Assembly (NCBI GenBank): GCA_964412505.1 | Contig: CAYPOM010000003.1 | Span: forward strand, 1-64,000 | From: CAYLKK01 sp964412505 | Lineage (GTDB): Bacteria > Pseudomonadota > Alphaproteobacteria > UBA3830 > CAYLKK01 | Direction: 5' to 3' | Length of the DNA: 64,000 nucleotides | Shown here: positions 26,186-35,329 of the stretch, piece after piece | Layout of the letters: each line of letters opens with the position of its first letter | How positions within the stretch are numbered: position 1 is the first letter of the stretch | The notes under the pieces: generated by a model | The model's input: the letters and a program-made list of their open reading frames with translations, nothing else | Databases searched by the model: none | Told to the model about the DNA's origin: nothing | Position numbers and translations under genes: made by a program

Positions 26186-27115
26186 TCCGAAATATTCTGT
26201 ATAATATATAGGCTCAACGCCATGCATTGCGCATATCTTCTTAATAATATCTACGTCTTTTCCACCATCAACACCATGTGTCTTAGTCAATACGCCACCT
26301 GTAATTAGCAGAGAATCTAAGTCACAATCTTTAGCTCCTTTCACATCAGTAAGAACAGTATCACCAACGCACAAAATCCTTTTACCTTTTATGTGTGGAT
26401 ATTTTTTAAATACTTGATCATATATTATCTTATGAGGTTTTCCAAATTCATGGACAATACAAGCACGCTTCTTTAATGCACTAGCCACATCTCCAGGACA
26501 TTTTATTAACTCATTTCCTTTCAATGCGACCATATCTGGGTTAGTACAGAAACAGGTAATTTCATGACTTAAAATGTCTTTTAAAATCTTCTCTTTTTCG
26601 TTATCATTCTCTATTGCTCCGTTAATCAAGACATAATGTGCATCATCAAGATTATCTACAACCTTGATCTTTTTAGTAATGTCATTTTTTGGCAAACTAT
26701 CTATAAAACCTCTATCGCCTAAAACGTAAAACTTATATTCATCTCTTTTCTCAGAAAATACACCTTCCCCTTCAGTAATATATGATCTCAAAGTGTCACC
26801 AGATGTAACAATATTTTCTACGCTCTTTTCTGGAAGTCCCATCTTTAGCAGAGATTCACGGACCTTCTCAGCCGGTCTGGCAGCATTAGAAAGCAATATA
26901 ATTTTTTTCTTTAGCTCAATTAATTTCTCCATTGATTTGATTACATTAGGATACAAAGACTCCCCATTATGAATAACGCCATTCATATCACAAAAGATTA
27001 CATCATAATTATTAATCACATCAAAAATACTATTTATCTTTTTCATATCGCAATATCCATTATAAGTAAACAAAAGTCCATATACAAAAAATAACCTTTT
27101 TAAAAACTTAAACAT
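26174..27115 (-). CDS. HAD-superfamily hydrolase, subfamily IIA, with acquired N-terminal segment (copy 2)
   Basis: A 313-residue phosphatase-like protein of the NagD/TIGR01459 group. Motif I is FCDMNGVIHNG with the nucleophile Asp, motif II LLSNAARPAE, and the C-terminal motif ILCVGDTVLTDVKGAKDCDLDSLLITGGV. The second Asp of DxD is Asn, as the wider IIA group tolerates. Unlike its neighbour it begins with a hydrophobic stretch (MFKFLKRLFFVYGLLF) shared with the glycosyltransferase downstream, so it may be exported or membrane-attached. AGGAGG precedes this start; a second ATG at 27046 would give the usual cytoplasmic form. Substrate unknown. Confidence 0.85.
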   Translation of the reverse strand: MFKFLKRLFFVYGLLFTYNGYCDMKKINSIFDVINNYDVIFCDMNGVIHNGESLYPNVIKSMEKLIELKKKIILLSNAARPAEKVRESLLKMGLPEKSVENIVTSGDTLRSYITEGEGVFSEKRDEYKFYVLGDRGFIDSLPKNDITKKIKVVDNLDDAHYVLINGAIENDNEKEKILKDILSHEITCFCTNPDMVALKGNELIKCPGDVASALKKRACIVHEFGKPHKIIYDQVFKKYPHIKGKRILCVGDTVLTDVKGAKDCDLDSLLITGGVLTKTHGVDGGKDVDIIKKICAMHGVEPIYYTEYFGASI

Positions 27116-27139
27116 AACAACCTCCTATTAAATTGATGC
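27093..27139. repeat. 47-bp duplicated gene junction, copy 2
   Basis: Identical to 26139-26185, here joining the end of the first HAD gene to the start of the second. Confidence 0.9.
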
Positions 27140-27991
27140 ACCAAAATATTCTGTATAATATGTAGGTTCAACACCGTGCATTGCACATATATCAGAAATA
27201 GACGTTTTTTCTTTCTTTATTTTTCTCAAAACGCCACTAGTAATTAACACTGAATCTAAACCGTAATCATGAGCTCCTTTGATGTCAGTGATTAATGTAT
27301 CACCTACACACAAAATTTTCTTATTTAACAAAATATCTTGATACTTGCAGAACGTAAAATCATATATAGCGCGATGAGGTTTCCCAAACTCATATACATA
27401 GCCGCCCATATCCTTGTATACCGCAGATACGTATCCAGGACACTCTACAAAGGAATCACCATGTAAAGCTATATGATCTGGATTAGTACAAACAAATGGG
27501 ATTCCACTTTTTAAAAGACGTTGCAAAATCTCATTATTTTCAACTTTAATGTTTGCTGGTACTCCATTTATTAATACACAGTTAGCATCATCTAAATTTT
27601 CAACAACATTAATTTGTGCGTGGATCGATAGTTGTTGTAAACCATCGAGAAACCCAGCGTTTCCAAAAACGTAAAAATTATACGCATCTCCCAGCTCAGC
27701 AAATACACCTTTCCCTTCAACAATATATGATCGTAAAACATCACCAGACGTTACAACATTGTTTACGCTATTTTCTGGAATCCCCATATTAACTAGCGAT
27801 TCACGCACCATTTCCGCAGTTCTTGTAGCATTAGAAATCAATATAATTTCTTTCTTTAGCTCAATTAATTTCTCCATCGTTCTAGTAACGTTAGGGTACA
27901 AATCTATTCCATTGTGCAAAACCCCGTTCATATCACAAAAGACAGCATCATACTGATCTATAACATCAAAAATACTATTTATGTACATCAT
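27128..27991 (-). CDS. HAD-superfamily hydrolase, subfamily IIA (TIGR01459-like, copy 1)
   Basis: A 287-residue paralogue of the next gene: motif I FCDMNGVLHNG, motif II LISNATRTAE, and ILCVGDTLITDIKGAHDYGLDSVLITSGV near the C-terminus. The frame is open 27 codons further upstream, into ugd, but ATG 27991 has GGGAGAAA in front and starts just after the ugd stop. It lacks a signal segment and is probably cytoplasmic. Alphaproteobacteria often carry one such gene; two in tandem is unusual. Confidence 0.88.
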   Translation of the reverse strand: MMYINSIFDVIDQYDAVFCDMNGVLHNGIDLYPNVTRTMEKLIELKKEIILISNATRTAEMVRESLVNMGIPENSVNNVVTSGDVLRSYIVEGKGVFAELGDAYNFYVFGNAGFLDGLQQLSIHAQINVVENLDDANCVLINGVPANIKVENNEILQRLLKSGIPFVCTNPDHIALHGDSFVECPGYVSAVYKDMGGYVYEFGKPHRAIYDFTFCKYQDILLNKKILCVGDTLITDIKGAHDYGLDSVLITSGVLRKIKKEKTSISDICAMHGVEPTYYTEYFGASI

Positions 27992-27995
27992 ACGA

Positions 27996-29294
27996 CTACT
28001 TTCTCCCGACGGAATAATAATCCAAACCAGCATCTTTAGCTTCGCTAGGCGAATATAAGTTTCTAAGATCAACTAATATATTACCGGACATTCTATGCTC
28101 TAAATTACACAAATCAATAGATCTGAAATCGTTCCAATCAGTAAGTACAACGACTACATCGGAAGAATCACATGCTGAATATATATCATTACTCCATTCG
28201 ACGTCTACTATACACCTTTTTGCTTCCTTCGAATTTGATGGATCGAACACTTTTATTTTTGCTCCAAGTTTTTGCAAACCTGGAATAATATCTAGACTTG
28301 GTGCATCTCGAATATCATCTGTATTTGGCTTGAAAGTGACACCAAGAATTGCGACTTTCTTATCGAGAACGCTACCGCCACAAGCATTTACAATTCTATC
28401 GATCATACTAACTTTACGGTTATTATTGTAACGAATTGTTTCATCAACCAAAGTCATATTGATGCCATATTCATTTTTAGCAAAATCGCTAAGAGCCGAC
28501 GTATCTTTAGGGAAACAAGAACCACCGAAGCCAGGACCAGATTGAAGAAACTTTGCACCTATTCTTGTATCCAACCCCATAGCTAAAGCAACGTCATTTA
28601 CATCTGCGTTACATTTCTCACACAAATCTGCAATTTGATTTATAAAAGAAACTTTCATAGCTAAAAATGCATTTGAAGCATATTTGCATAGCTCAGCTGA
28701 TTCTAAATTCATAAAAGCTATAGGAGTATTAAATACATACAAAGGACGATAAACATGAGATAACATCTTTTTTGCATGTTCACTTTCAATACCTAAAATT
28801 ACTCTATCTGGGTGCATAAAATCATCAATAGCCGCCCCCTCTTTTAAAAACTCTGGGTTAAAAGCAACACTATTGTTTTTCCCATTTTTCTCTAATATTT
28901 TTTTCACCTTTGCGGTCGTACCTACAGGAACAGTAGACTTCACAACTAAAACAGCATTTTCTTTTATACTTGCAGCTATATCATTTGCAGCTGAAAAGAC
29001 ATAATCTAAATTTGCACTTCCGTCTTCATTGCTAGGGGTGCCGACTGCTATAAATATAATGTCAGCATTTTCTACAGCATTAGATAAAGACGTAGAAAAT
29101 GACAACCTATTAGCATCTACGTTTTTTTTTATTAAAGTTGACAAACCAGGTTCGTATATTGGCACACCACCATTATTTAAAATATCAATTTTTTCATGGT
29201 TTGTATCAACACAAGTTACATTAAATCCAAAATCAGCAAAACAAACTCCTGATACTAATCCGACATACCCTGTTCCAACTACCGCTATATTCAT
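27996..29294 (-). CDS. ugd: UDP-glucose 6-dehydrogenase
   Basis: Oxidises UDP-glucose to UDP-glucuronate with two NAD+. The 432-residue protein has the N-terminal Rossmann motif VVGTGYVGLVSGVCFADFG, NPEFLKEGAA near 150 and the catalytic Cys in GPGFGGSCFPKDT near 255-267. The C-terminal NAD/UDP-sugar region includes ILGVTFKPNTDDIRDAPSLDII. Full length. It overlaps the galU stop by 4 bases, so substrate supply and use are translationally coupled. The product could feed the GT4 enzymes downstream. Confidence 0.96.
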   Translation of the reverse strand: MNIAVVGTGYVGLVSGVCFADFGFNVTCVDTNHEKIDILNNGGVPIYEPGLSTLIKKNVDANRLSFSTSLSNAVENADIIFIAVGTPSNEDGSANLDYVFSAANDIAASIKENAVLVVKSTVPVGTTAKVKKILEKNGKNNSVAFNPEFLKEGAAIDDFMHPDRVILGIESEHAKKMLSHVYRPLYVFNTPIAFMNLESAELCKYASNAFLAMKVSFINQIADLCEKCNADVNDVALAMGLDTRIGAKFLQSGPGFGGSCFPKDTSALSDFAKNEYGINMTLVDETIRYNNNRKVSMIDRIVNACGGSVLDKKVAILGVTFKPNTDDIRDAPSLDIIPGLQKLGAKIKVFDPSNSKEAKRCIVDVEWSNDIYSACDSSDVVVVLTDWNDFRSIDLCNLEHRMSGNILVDLRNLYSPSEAKDAGLDYYSVGRK

Positions 29295-30100
29295 ATTTTT
29301 TCTCCTAAAATAGAGTAGATCTTTTTTCTATTGTCTTCATCGTTTAATAATATATTAATTAAAGCATTTATAAAACCCGCTTTATCTCCGCAGTCTAACC
29401 TTTTTCCAGAAACAATACAACCAGCCAGTTTTTCTCCAGAATTAAGCAGTGGATTCATTGCATCAGCAAGTTGGATTTCTCTTTCATTTTCTACTTCAAT
29501 TTTTTCTAAATACTCGAATATACGACTACTCAATAAATACCGCCCCATAACAGCATATAGGCCACAATTCACTCGTTTTGCAATATCACATGGATCTTTA
29601 GGTTTTTCAACAATTACACTAGAGTGTATTAAATTCTCATTTTTCTCATGGTACATAAAAATTCCATATCTACTGGCCTCATCGCAACTTACTTCCATTG
29701 CCGCAACTACGTTATCGACATTTTGAACACTAAGCATTTCATCAAAAGTATTGGAATTTATAATTAAATCATCAACTAGAGAAACAGCAAATCTATCTTC
29801 TGTCACATAATCTCGAGCACATAAAATTGCGTGTCCGAGACCTTTAGGTTCGGACTGATTAACAAAAACGCATTTAATATCAGGAAACGTTTCTTCAACA
29901 TATTTTTGTACTATTGTCTTATTTGGATTTGTGACGAAAATAAACTCCTCAAAACCGGCATTTATTCCTTCTTCTATTGCGAAGTGAATAACAGGCTTGT
30001 CTATAACAGGAATCATCTCCTTGGGAATATAGTTAGAAATAGGAGCCATGCGTGTTCCTTTTCCAGCTATTGGAAAAACTATCTGTTTAATTTTTTTCAT
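29291..30100 (-). CDS. galU: UTP-glucose-1-phosphate uridylyltransferase
   Basis: Makes UDP-glucose from UTP and glucose-1-phosphate. The 269-residue protein has the nucleotidyltransferase motif FPIAGKGTRMAPISNYIPKEM at its N-terminus, VIDKPVIHFAIEEG, VSLVDDLI and EKPKDP. It is shorter than the typical ~290 residues but complete in motifs. ATG 30100, preceded by GGAA and overlapping the lolD end, is preferred over TTG 30112. Confidence 0.93.
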   Translation of the reverse strand: MKKIKQIVFPIAGKGTRMAPISNYIPKEMIPVIDKPVIHFAIEEGINAGFEEFIFVTNPNKTIVQKYVEETFPDIKCVFVNQSEPKGLGHAILCARDYVTEDRFAVSLVDDLIINSNTFDEMLSVQNVDNVVAAMEVSCDEASRYGIFMYHEKNENLIHSSVIVEKPKDPCDIAKRVNCGLYAVMGRYLLSSRIFEYLEKIEVENEREIQLADAMNPLLNSGEKLAGCIVSGKRLDCGDKAGFINALINILLNDEDNRKKIYSILGEKI

Positions 30101-30758
30101 CTTTAATTCCAAAATAAAGTTTTCGATCTAATAATAACGCTATTTCGGTATTATGCGTCGCTATGACAGCTGATATATTCATATCACTCAATATTCTTAG
30201 CATTTCATCCATTACATACTTCGAAGTATTAACATCTAAACTACCTGTCGGTTCATCTGCAAGCAGAACCGTTGGAAAATTCGCCAGTGCCCTTGCTATT
30301 GCAACTCTCTGTTTTTGTCCACCAGACAACTCAGATGGTAAAGAATTAAATTTATTACTTAATCCGAATAAATTTAAAATATACTGAGACCTTTCAATTG
30401 CTATTTTTTTTGTAACGCCACTAAATACTTGTGGAAGCATTACATTTTCTATAGCTGTAAATTCTTGTAACAAATTATGAAACTGATATACAAAACCAAA
30501 ATTTTCTACCCTTAACTTAGTTAATTCATCTTCTGAATAATTAGATATATCAATATTTTTAAAAAACAACCTTCCGCGAGAAAACTTATCTAAGCCACAC
30601 AATATATGCAAAAAGGTACTCTTACCGCTACCAGATTGTCCTAATACCGCTACTTTTTCTTTAGCGTGCAACTCAAAAAAAATTCCTTCGAAAACAAAAC
30701 CATCTTCCTCATTATATTTCTTAGATAAATCCTCAGTATGCAAAACTAAATCATGCAT
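30087..30758 (-). CDS. lolD: lipoprotein-releasing ABC transporter ATPase
   Basis: A 223-residue ABC ATPase of the LolD/MacB class. Walker A is GQSGSGKSTFL, signature LSGGQKQRVAIARAL, Walker B VLLADEPTGSLD, H-loop ATHN. It overlaps the upstream permease gene by 8 bases, which supports the Lol pairing (release of outer-membrane lipoproteins from the inner membrane). It also overlaps galU, so the transcript continues into the sugar-nucleotide genes. Confidence 0.93.
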   Translation of the reverse strand: MHDLVLHTEDLSKKYNEEDGFVFEGIFFELHAKEKVAVLGQSGSGKSTFLHILCGLDKFSRGRLFFKNIDISNYSEDELTKLRVENFGFVYQFHNLLQEFTAIENVMLPQVFSGVTKKIAIERSQYILNLFGLSNKFNSLPSELSGGQKQRVAIARALANFPTVLLADEPTGSLDVNTSKYVMDEMLRILSDMNISAVIATHNTEIALLLDRKLYFGIKDEKN

Positions 30759-31998
30759 ATCTCAATATCTCCGCTGGTTTCAGCTTTGCAGCCTTTCTTG
30801 CTGGATATATAGTAGCCAAGCATGAAATAATCAAAGCTAACGACACAATAAGAACAACATCTTTATAATCAACAACAGATGGCAATCGCGTCAAAAAATA
30901 AACCTCACCGGGAAATAAATTCATAGACAATAAATGCTCTAACCAAACTCTAATTTTTTCTATGTTTAACGAAAATGCAAGACCAGATATTGCGCCTATA
31001 ACAGTCCCTACAAGTCCGATCGAAGTCCCAATTACGAAAAAAATACGCTTTATAGCGCTACTTTGTACTCCGATAGTTTTCAAGATAGCTATCTCTCTTT
31101 CTTTATCTTTTACAAGCATAATCATGCAAGAAATTATGTTAAAACTAGCGACCAATGTAATCATTAGCAAAATTAAGAACATCACATTCCGTTCAATTTC
31201 TATTGCATTCATAAATGCACTATTTGCATGCATCCAATCAGTTATATGAAACAAACTAGAAAAATTTTCATCTAATTCTAACCTAACTTCATCAAGTTTC
31301 ATTGGGTCATTGACAAAAACTAATATCGTAGTACAAGGAGTATTTACTTTAAATAGAATTTTTGCTACTTCAATTGGAATTATAGATACAGATGAGTCAT
31401 ATTCGTGCATCCCAGAAGAAAAAGAAGACGCCATGTGAAATGTCTTTTTTCTAGGAACCGCCCCTACGCCAGTATGTTCAAACTCAGGAGCCAAAATAAT
31501 TAGCTTATCCCCATCACAACATCTAAACTTATTTCTTAAAGAACTTCCTAAAATAATGCCTGGTGCTTCGACGCATTCATCAAAATTAGCAATAGAGCCA
31601 CAACAAACATTCTTTGAAATCAAATCATATTTTTTTAAATTTTCTCTAGAAATTCCTAAAACTATAGATCCATAAATCTGAGAGTTATTAGAAATCAATG
31701 CCTGTCGTTCTATCACTGGAATAACAGTCTTTACATGACTAATGCTCTCTATTTTTTTTACTACATCTATTGCATCAAAATCCGATCCATTAGAGTAAAG
31801 AGCAAAATGCCCGTTAAAACCTATAACTCTAGACGAAAACTCATGCCTAAAACCATTCATTACAGATGTGACAATAATCAATGTAGCGACGCCAAGAATA
31901 ACGCCTAATAGAGAAAAAGCAGCAGAAGCAGAAATGAATTTTTCTCTACGTTTAGACTTTATGTATCTCCATGCGATTTTTAGCTCTACTAATTTCAT
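30751..31998 (-). CDS. lolC: lipoprotein-releasing system permease LolC/LolE
   Basis: A 415-residue MacB/FtsX-type permease: a conserved N-terminus ELKIAWRYIKSKRREKFISASAAFSLLGVILGVATLIIVTSVMNGFRHE, a large periplasmic domain (about 50-265) and three C-terminal membrane segments with IAILKTIGVQSSAIKRIFF. The GFRHE signature after the first membrane segment is characteristic of LolC/E. One permease gene appears to serve as a homodimer, as in many non-enteric bacteria. First gene of the lol-galU-ugd operon. Confidence 0.93.
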   Translation of the reverse strand: MKLVELKIAWRYIKSKRREKFISASAAFSLLGVILGVATLIIVTSVMNGFRHEFSSRVIGFNGHFALYSNGSDFDAIDVVKKIESISHVKTVIPVIERQALISNNSQIYGSIVLGISRENLKKYDLISKNVCCGSIANFDECVEAPGIILGSSLRNKFRCCDGDKLIILAPEFEHTGVGAVPRKKTFHMASSFSSGMHEYDSSVSIIPIEVAKILFKVNTPCTTILVFVNDPMKLDEVRLELDENFSSLFHITDWMHANSAFMNAIEIERNVMFLILLMITLVASFNIISCMIMLVKDKEREIAILKTIGVQSSAIKRIFFVIGTSIGLVGTVIGAISGLAFSLNIEKIRVWLEHLLSMNLFPGEVYFLTRLPSVVDYKDVVLIVSLALIISCLATIYPARKAAKLKPAEILRYA

Positions 31999-32068
31999 TA
32001 CAAATCATGCAAAATTAAAACCTAATTTTAACATCAGCACACACAACAAATAGCAAACAAAAAATCAC

Positions 32069-32875
32069 CTAATCTACGACAGAAATATCAGGTGCATCAA
32101 CAGCCTTCATGCCTACAACATGGTACCCAGAATCAACATGTATGGTCTCGCCTGTAACTCCTTTTGATAAATCACTCAAAAGATATAAAGCTGTACCACC
32201 TACATCTTCAAGCGTAGTATTTCTTTTTAATGGAGAATTATATTCATTCCACTTTAGTATATACTTAAAATCGCCTATACCAGATGCCGCCAAAGTTTTA
32301 ACAGGACCAGCAGAAATTGCATTTACACGAGCATTGAATTCACCCAAATCTACAGCCAAATATTTAACACTTGCTTCTAAAGCTGCCTTAATTACCCCCA
32401 TAACATTGTAATTCGGCATAACACGCTCAGCACCCAAATACGTCAAGCAAAGAATGCTTGCATTCTCTGAAAGATATGGTTGTGCGTATTTACACACTGA
32501 CGTAAACGAGTAACATGAAATATCCATACCGTTTAAAAAATTTTGTTTAGACGTATTCATGTATTTTCCAGTCAGCTCATTTTTATCAGAAAAAGCTATT
32601 GAATGAACTATAAAATCTATCTTACCAAACTTTTCTCCGACTTTCTCAAGCAAAGAACAGATAGAATCCTCATCACTAACATTACATTCGAACAGAGCAT
32701 GCATCCCTATCGATTCTGCCAAAGGTTGAATCCTTTTAAGAAACGTTTCAGATTGATAACTAAAAGCTATTTCAGCACCTGCATCAGCTAACGATTTTGC
32801 AATCCCCCATGCCAAAGAACGATCATTCGCAACGCCCATAATGAGACCACGTTTCCCTTGCATTAAATTGTTCAT
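32069..32875 (-). CDS. fabI: enoyl-[acyl-carrier-protein] reductase (NADH)
   Basis: Last reductive step of fatty acid elongation. A 268-residue SDR protein with the FabI nucleotide motif GKRGLIMGVANDRSLAWGIAKSLADAGAEIAFSYQ, catalytic Tyr and Lys in YNVMGVIKAALE (Y-x6-K), and GPVKTLAASGI, the flexible substrate loop. ATG 32875 with AAGAGG upstream is chosen; the open frame runs 17 codons further into infA. Cotranscribed with infA from the promoter at 33136-33164. Confidence 0.96.
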   Translation of the reverse strand: MNNLMQGKRGLIMGVANDRSLAWGIAKSLADAGAEIAFSYQSETFLKRIQPLAESIGMHALFECNVSDEDSICSLLEKVGEKFGKIDFIVHSIAFSDKNELTGKYMNTSKQNFLNGMDISCYSFTSVCKYAQPYLSENASILCLTYLGAERVMPNYNVMGVIKAALEASVKYLAVDLGEFNARVNAISAGPVKTLAASGIGDFKYILKWNEYNSPLKRNTTLEDVGGTALYLLSDLSKGVTGETIHVDSGYHVVGMKAVDAPDISVVD

Positions 32876-32885
32876 AAAAAACCTC

Positions 32886-33104
32886 TTATTTAGATCTAAA
32901 AGTAATACGACCTTTAGTAAAATCATAAGGAGTCATTTCAACAGTGACAGTATCGCCAGCTAAAATCCTTATTCTATTTTTTCTCATTTTTCCTGCAGTA
33001 TGAGCAAGAATAACATGTTCGTTTTCCAACTTAACTTTAAACATAGCGTTGGGAAGTACTTCAATTACTTCACCAGAAAATTCAATTACGTCTTCTTTAG
33101 ACAC
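32886..33104 (-). CDS. infA: translation initiation factor IF-1
   Basis: A 72-residue S1/OB-fold protein of normal length that blocks the ribosomal A site during initiation. The whole sequence follows the IF-1 pattern, with IEFSGEVIEVLPNAMFKVKLEN and AHTAGKMRKNRIRILAGDTV. A strong promoter lies about 30 bases upstream and fabI follows after 10 bases. Confidence 0.98.
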   Translation of the reverse strand: MSKEDVIEFSGEVIEVLPNAMFKVKLENEHVILAHTAGKMRKNRIRILAGDTVTVEMTPYDFTKGRITFRSK

Positions 33105-33135
33105 CCTTTAACACTCCAAGCAGTCCACGCATAGG

Positions 33136-33164
33136 ATTATAATAGCCGAATGCATTTAAATCAA
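33136..33164 (-). promoter_or_regulatory. promoter of infA-fabI
   Basis: TTGATT (33159-33164), 17 bases, then a perfect TATAAT (33136-33141) on the minus strand, about 30 bases before the infA ATG. Confidence 0.75.
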
Positions 33165-33311
33165 GTAAGCCAAACATATGTTTTACAGCCTTTATTCATA
33201 AAAACTAGCACTAGATACATATATAAACATCATCTTGAAAAACTATTTTTAAACAAAATACAAATAATTCATCATTCATACAAAGTTATATGTTTTATAA
33301 CAAGACTTAGC

Positions 33312-34037
33312 TTAAGTTTCAGAATAAGTCGAACGGAAGAAACGCCTTGCATAATGGACAACAGGAACAAAAACAAGCACTATCAAAATGCGGAAAATAC
33401 TTGTATTAAGTATATACACAGAGAAAAATTTATCCCAAGGAATATTAAAATCTGATAAGACTTTCCAAGCCAAAATAGAAAACACAAAGTTATCGATAAA
33501 AGTAGAAGCCACCATCGAAATAGAAGAAAATACAAACACCTTTTTCCCAGCAAGTTTTTTCTTGACAGATGAGTATATATATATATCACAAAGCTGCCCA
33601 ACAACGTACGCACATATGCTAGAAACAAAGAACACAAAAGAAGGAGAAAAAAGTTTATGGATTTCAAGAGGATAGTTCACACAATTTGCACCAACGTAAT
33701 ATGGATGCCAATCAGCTAAAATCATAAAAACAGAAAACACAAGATAAGCGACAAAAGTCACATACACCATGTTTTTGGCAGCCTTTCTACCAAATAATTC
33801 TGTAACAATATTGTCAACTGCAAACATACTAGAAAACAAGACAGTACCGAGTGGAACAGGATCACAAAAAAAAGAGTACTGCGTTACTTTCAAAACCTGA
33901 ATATTTGAAGCGATTACCACAACGACAGAATAAGCAAAGAGCCCTTCACGACCATAAAAACGCAATAAAAAAACAATGCTTATTATTGCAAAAACAATAG
34001 TAAGCACGCTATATAGATCAGTTAAAAAAATAGGCAC
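33312..34037 (-). CDS. yhhQ: queuosine precursor transporter (QPTR/YhhQ family)
   Basis: A 241-residue, six-membrane-segment protein of the DUF165/QPTR family that imports 7-cyano-7-deazaguanine, 7-deazaguanine or queuine for tRNA queuosine. Family features: ASNIQVLKV after the second segment, FAVDNIVTELFGRKAAKNMVY, and FVSSICAYVVGQLCDIYIY followed by TFIDNFVFSILAW. The gene suggests salvage of the precursor, possibly from a host; no queC-F genes are in the window to test this. Confidence 0.9.
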   Translation of the reverse strand: MPIFLTDLYSVLTIVFAIISIVFLLRFYGREGLFAYSVVVVIASNIQVLKVTQYSFFCDPVPLGTVLFSSMFAVDNIVTELFGRKAAKNMVYVTFVAYLVFSVFMILADWHPYYVGANCVNYPLEIHKLFSPSFVFFVSSICAYVVGQLCDIYIYSSVKKKLAGKKVFVFSSISMVASTFIDNFVFSILAWKVLSDFNIPWDKFFSVYILNTSIFRILIVLVFVPVVHYARRFFRSTYSET

Positions 34038-34076
34038 AAAACACCCAGCATTTCGCTATGAATATATCACCGCGAA

Positions 34077-34370
34077 CTAAGCCTTACACTCAGCAACCTT
34101 AGATTCTAAGATCTTTTTCAGACGGCGCATCTTAACAGAAAGATCACTGCAATCCGCATTAAGCAAAAAGTTATCTATCCCACCGTGTTTTTCAATCGAA
34201 CGCACACCATTAACACTGAGTCTCACCCTTACCTTAATACCCAACAAATCGCTCAAAAATGAAACGTTCTGCAAGTTTGGAAGGAAACGCCTTTTTGTTT
34301 TGTTATTGGCGTGACTAACCTTGTTGCCATACATAACGCCTTTTCCTGTCACTGCACAAACACGTGCCAT
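34077..34370 (-). CDS. rpmB: ribosomal protein bL28
   Basis: A 97-residue large-subunit protein. The N-terminus MARVCAVTGKGVMYGNKVSHANNKTKRRFLPN is the bL28 signature, and the C-terminal basic extension is typical for alphaproteobacteria. ATG 34370 has GGAG seven bases upstream; the ten codons of open frame before it are not bL28-like. Confidence 0.97.
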   Translation of the reverse strand: MARVCAVTGKGVMYGNKVSHANNKTKRRFLPNLQNVSFLSDLLGIKVRVRLSVNGVRSIEKHGGIDNFLLNADCSDLSVKMRRLKKILESKVAECKA

Positions 34371-34508
34371 AGTAATCTCCATAAGAAAAGTATGCCACAT
34401 ATTATATCTTTAAGAAGAGAAAGTCAATAGAACGCAACATGTACAATACGCCTCATATTCCATTGAAGTTATACAATCATTACAGAAACAATTAAATGCA
34501 TAAAATTC

Positions 34509-35315
34509 TTATTCACAGATAATTTCATAAAAAAACATGTTATGCTCATTAGCAAAACACTCGATTTCATCTTTGTTTAAAATAATGCATTTATCTTTCC
34601 CAACTGCCAACCCACTAAGGCCGGCTAAATATGCGTTTTTTATAGTATCAATGCCGACTGTAGGAATATCAACACGCATATCCTGTGTAATTTTCGCCGT
34701 TTTTACAAGTACTCCACGATTACTTGTTTTTTTGATATCCTTAACTCTTTTAATTAAACTATCAGTCCCTTCTACACACTCTATTCCAATAACAAGCCCG
34801 TTTTCTATAACTACAGATTGCCCTACATCATAAGCACTTAAAGCATTCAAAATAGACACACCTTTCATGATATCTGCTATATCGACTTCATCAGGCTGTC
34901 TATTGGTTCGTATAACCTTTTTATCTTTTACGAATTTCTTCCCAGAAATAACAGAGATACCATACTCTTTAAATAAATCGCTTATAGCCCTTAAAAGACC
35001 ATCATCGCCGAAAAATATTTTCTTCCCTATTTTTTTTAGCCATTTTTTACCATCTTCATCAAGAGATAAATCAGAAATATTCGGCCTCCGTACTCCTCCA
35101 GCCATAATTATCTTAGTAACGTTTTCGTCTTTACAAAATGCGAGTAATTTACTTACTTCACCTAGACTAACTTGTATATTCCTTACATCCGGCCATTGAA
35201 GATTTTTATTATAAAAACTATTCAAAAAAACCAATACAAACCCTATGTTAGCATCATATAAATTCTTCGCAACTTCAAATGGATATTCACCAGATCCGCA
35301 AATAATAGCTATCAT
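34509..35315 (-). CDS. lpxI: UDP-2,3-diacylglucosamine pyrophosphatase LpxI
   Basis: Fourth step of lipid A synthesis, the LpxH substitute found in alphaproteobacteria. The 268-residue protein opens IAIICGSGEYPFEVAKNL, has IIMAGGVRRPNISDL near 69-83, and the C-terminal catalytic domain with FGDDGLLRA, VDIADIMKGVSILNALSAYDVGQSVVIENG and VDIPTVGIDTI. Normal length. It follows lpxA by 14 bases in the order fabZ-lpxA-lpxI; lpxB, the usual next gene, is absent here. Confidence 0.95.
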   Translation of the reverse strand: MIAIICGSGEYPFEVAKNLYDANIGFVLVFLNSFYNKNLQWPDVRNIQVSLGEVSKLLAFCKDENVTKIIMAGGVRRPNISDLSLDEDGKKWLKKIGKKIFFGDDGLLRAISDLFKEYGISVISGKKFVKDKKVIRTNRQPDEVDIADIMKGVSILNALSAYDVGQSVVIENGLVIGIECVEGTDSLIKRVKDIKKTSNRGVLVKTAKITQDMRVDIPTVGIDTIKNAYLAGLSGLAVGKDKCIILNKDEIECFANEHNMFFYEIICE

Positions 35316-35329
35316 AACTCACAGATACA

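Noticed and set aside
33383..33675. Overlapping open frames on both strands inside the queuosine transporter gene
   Set aside because: The real gene has clear family motifs; the others are by-products of AT-rich hydrophobic coding.
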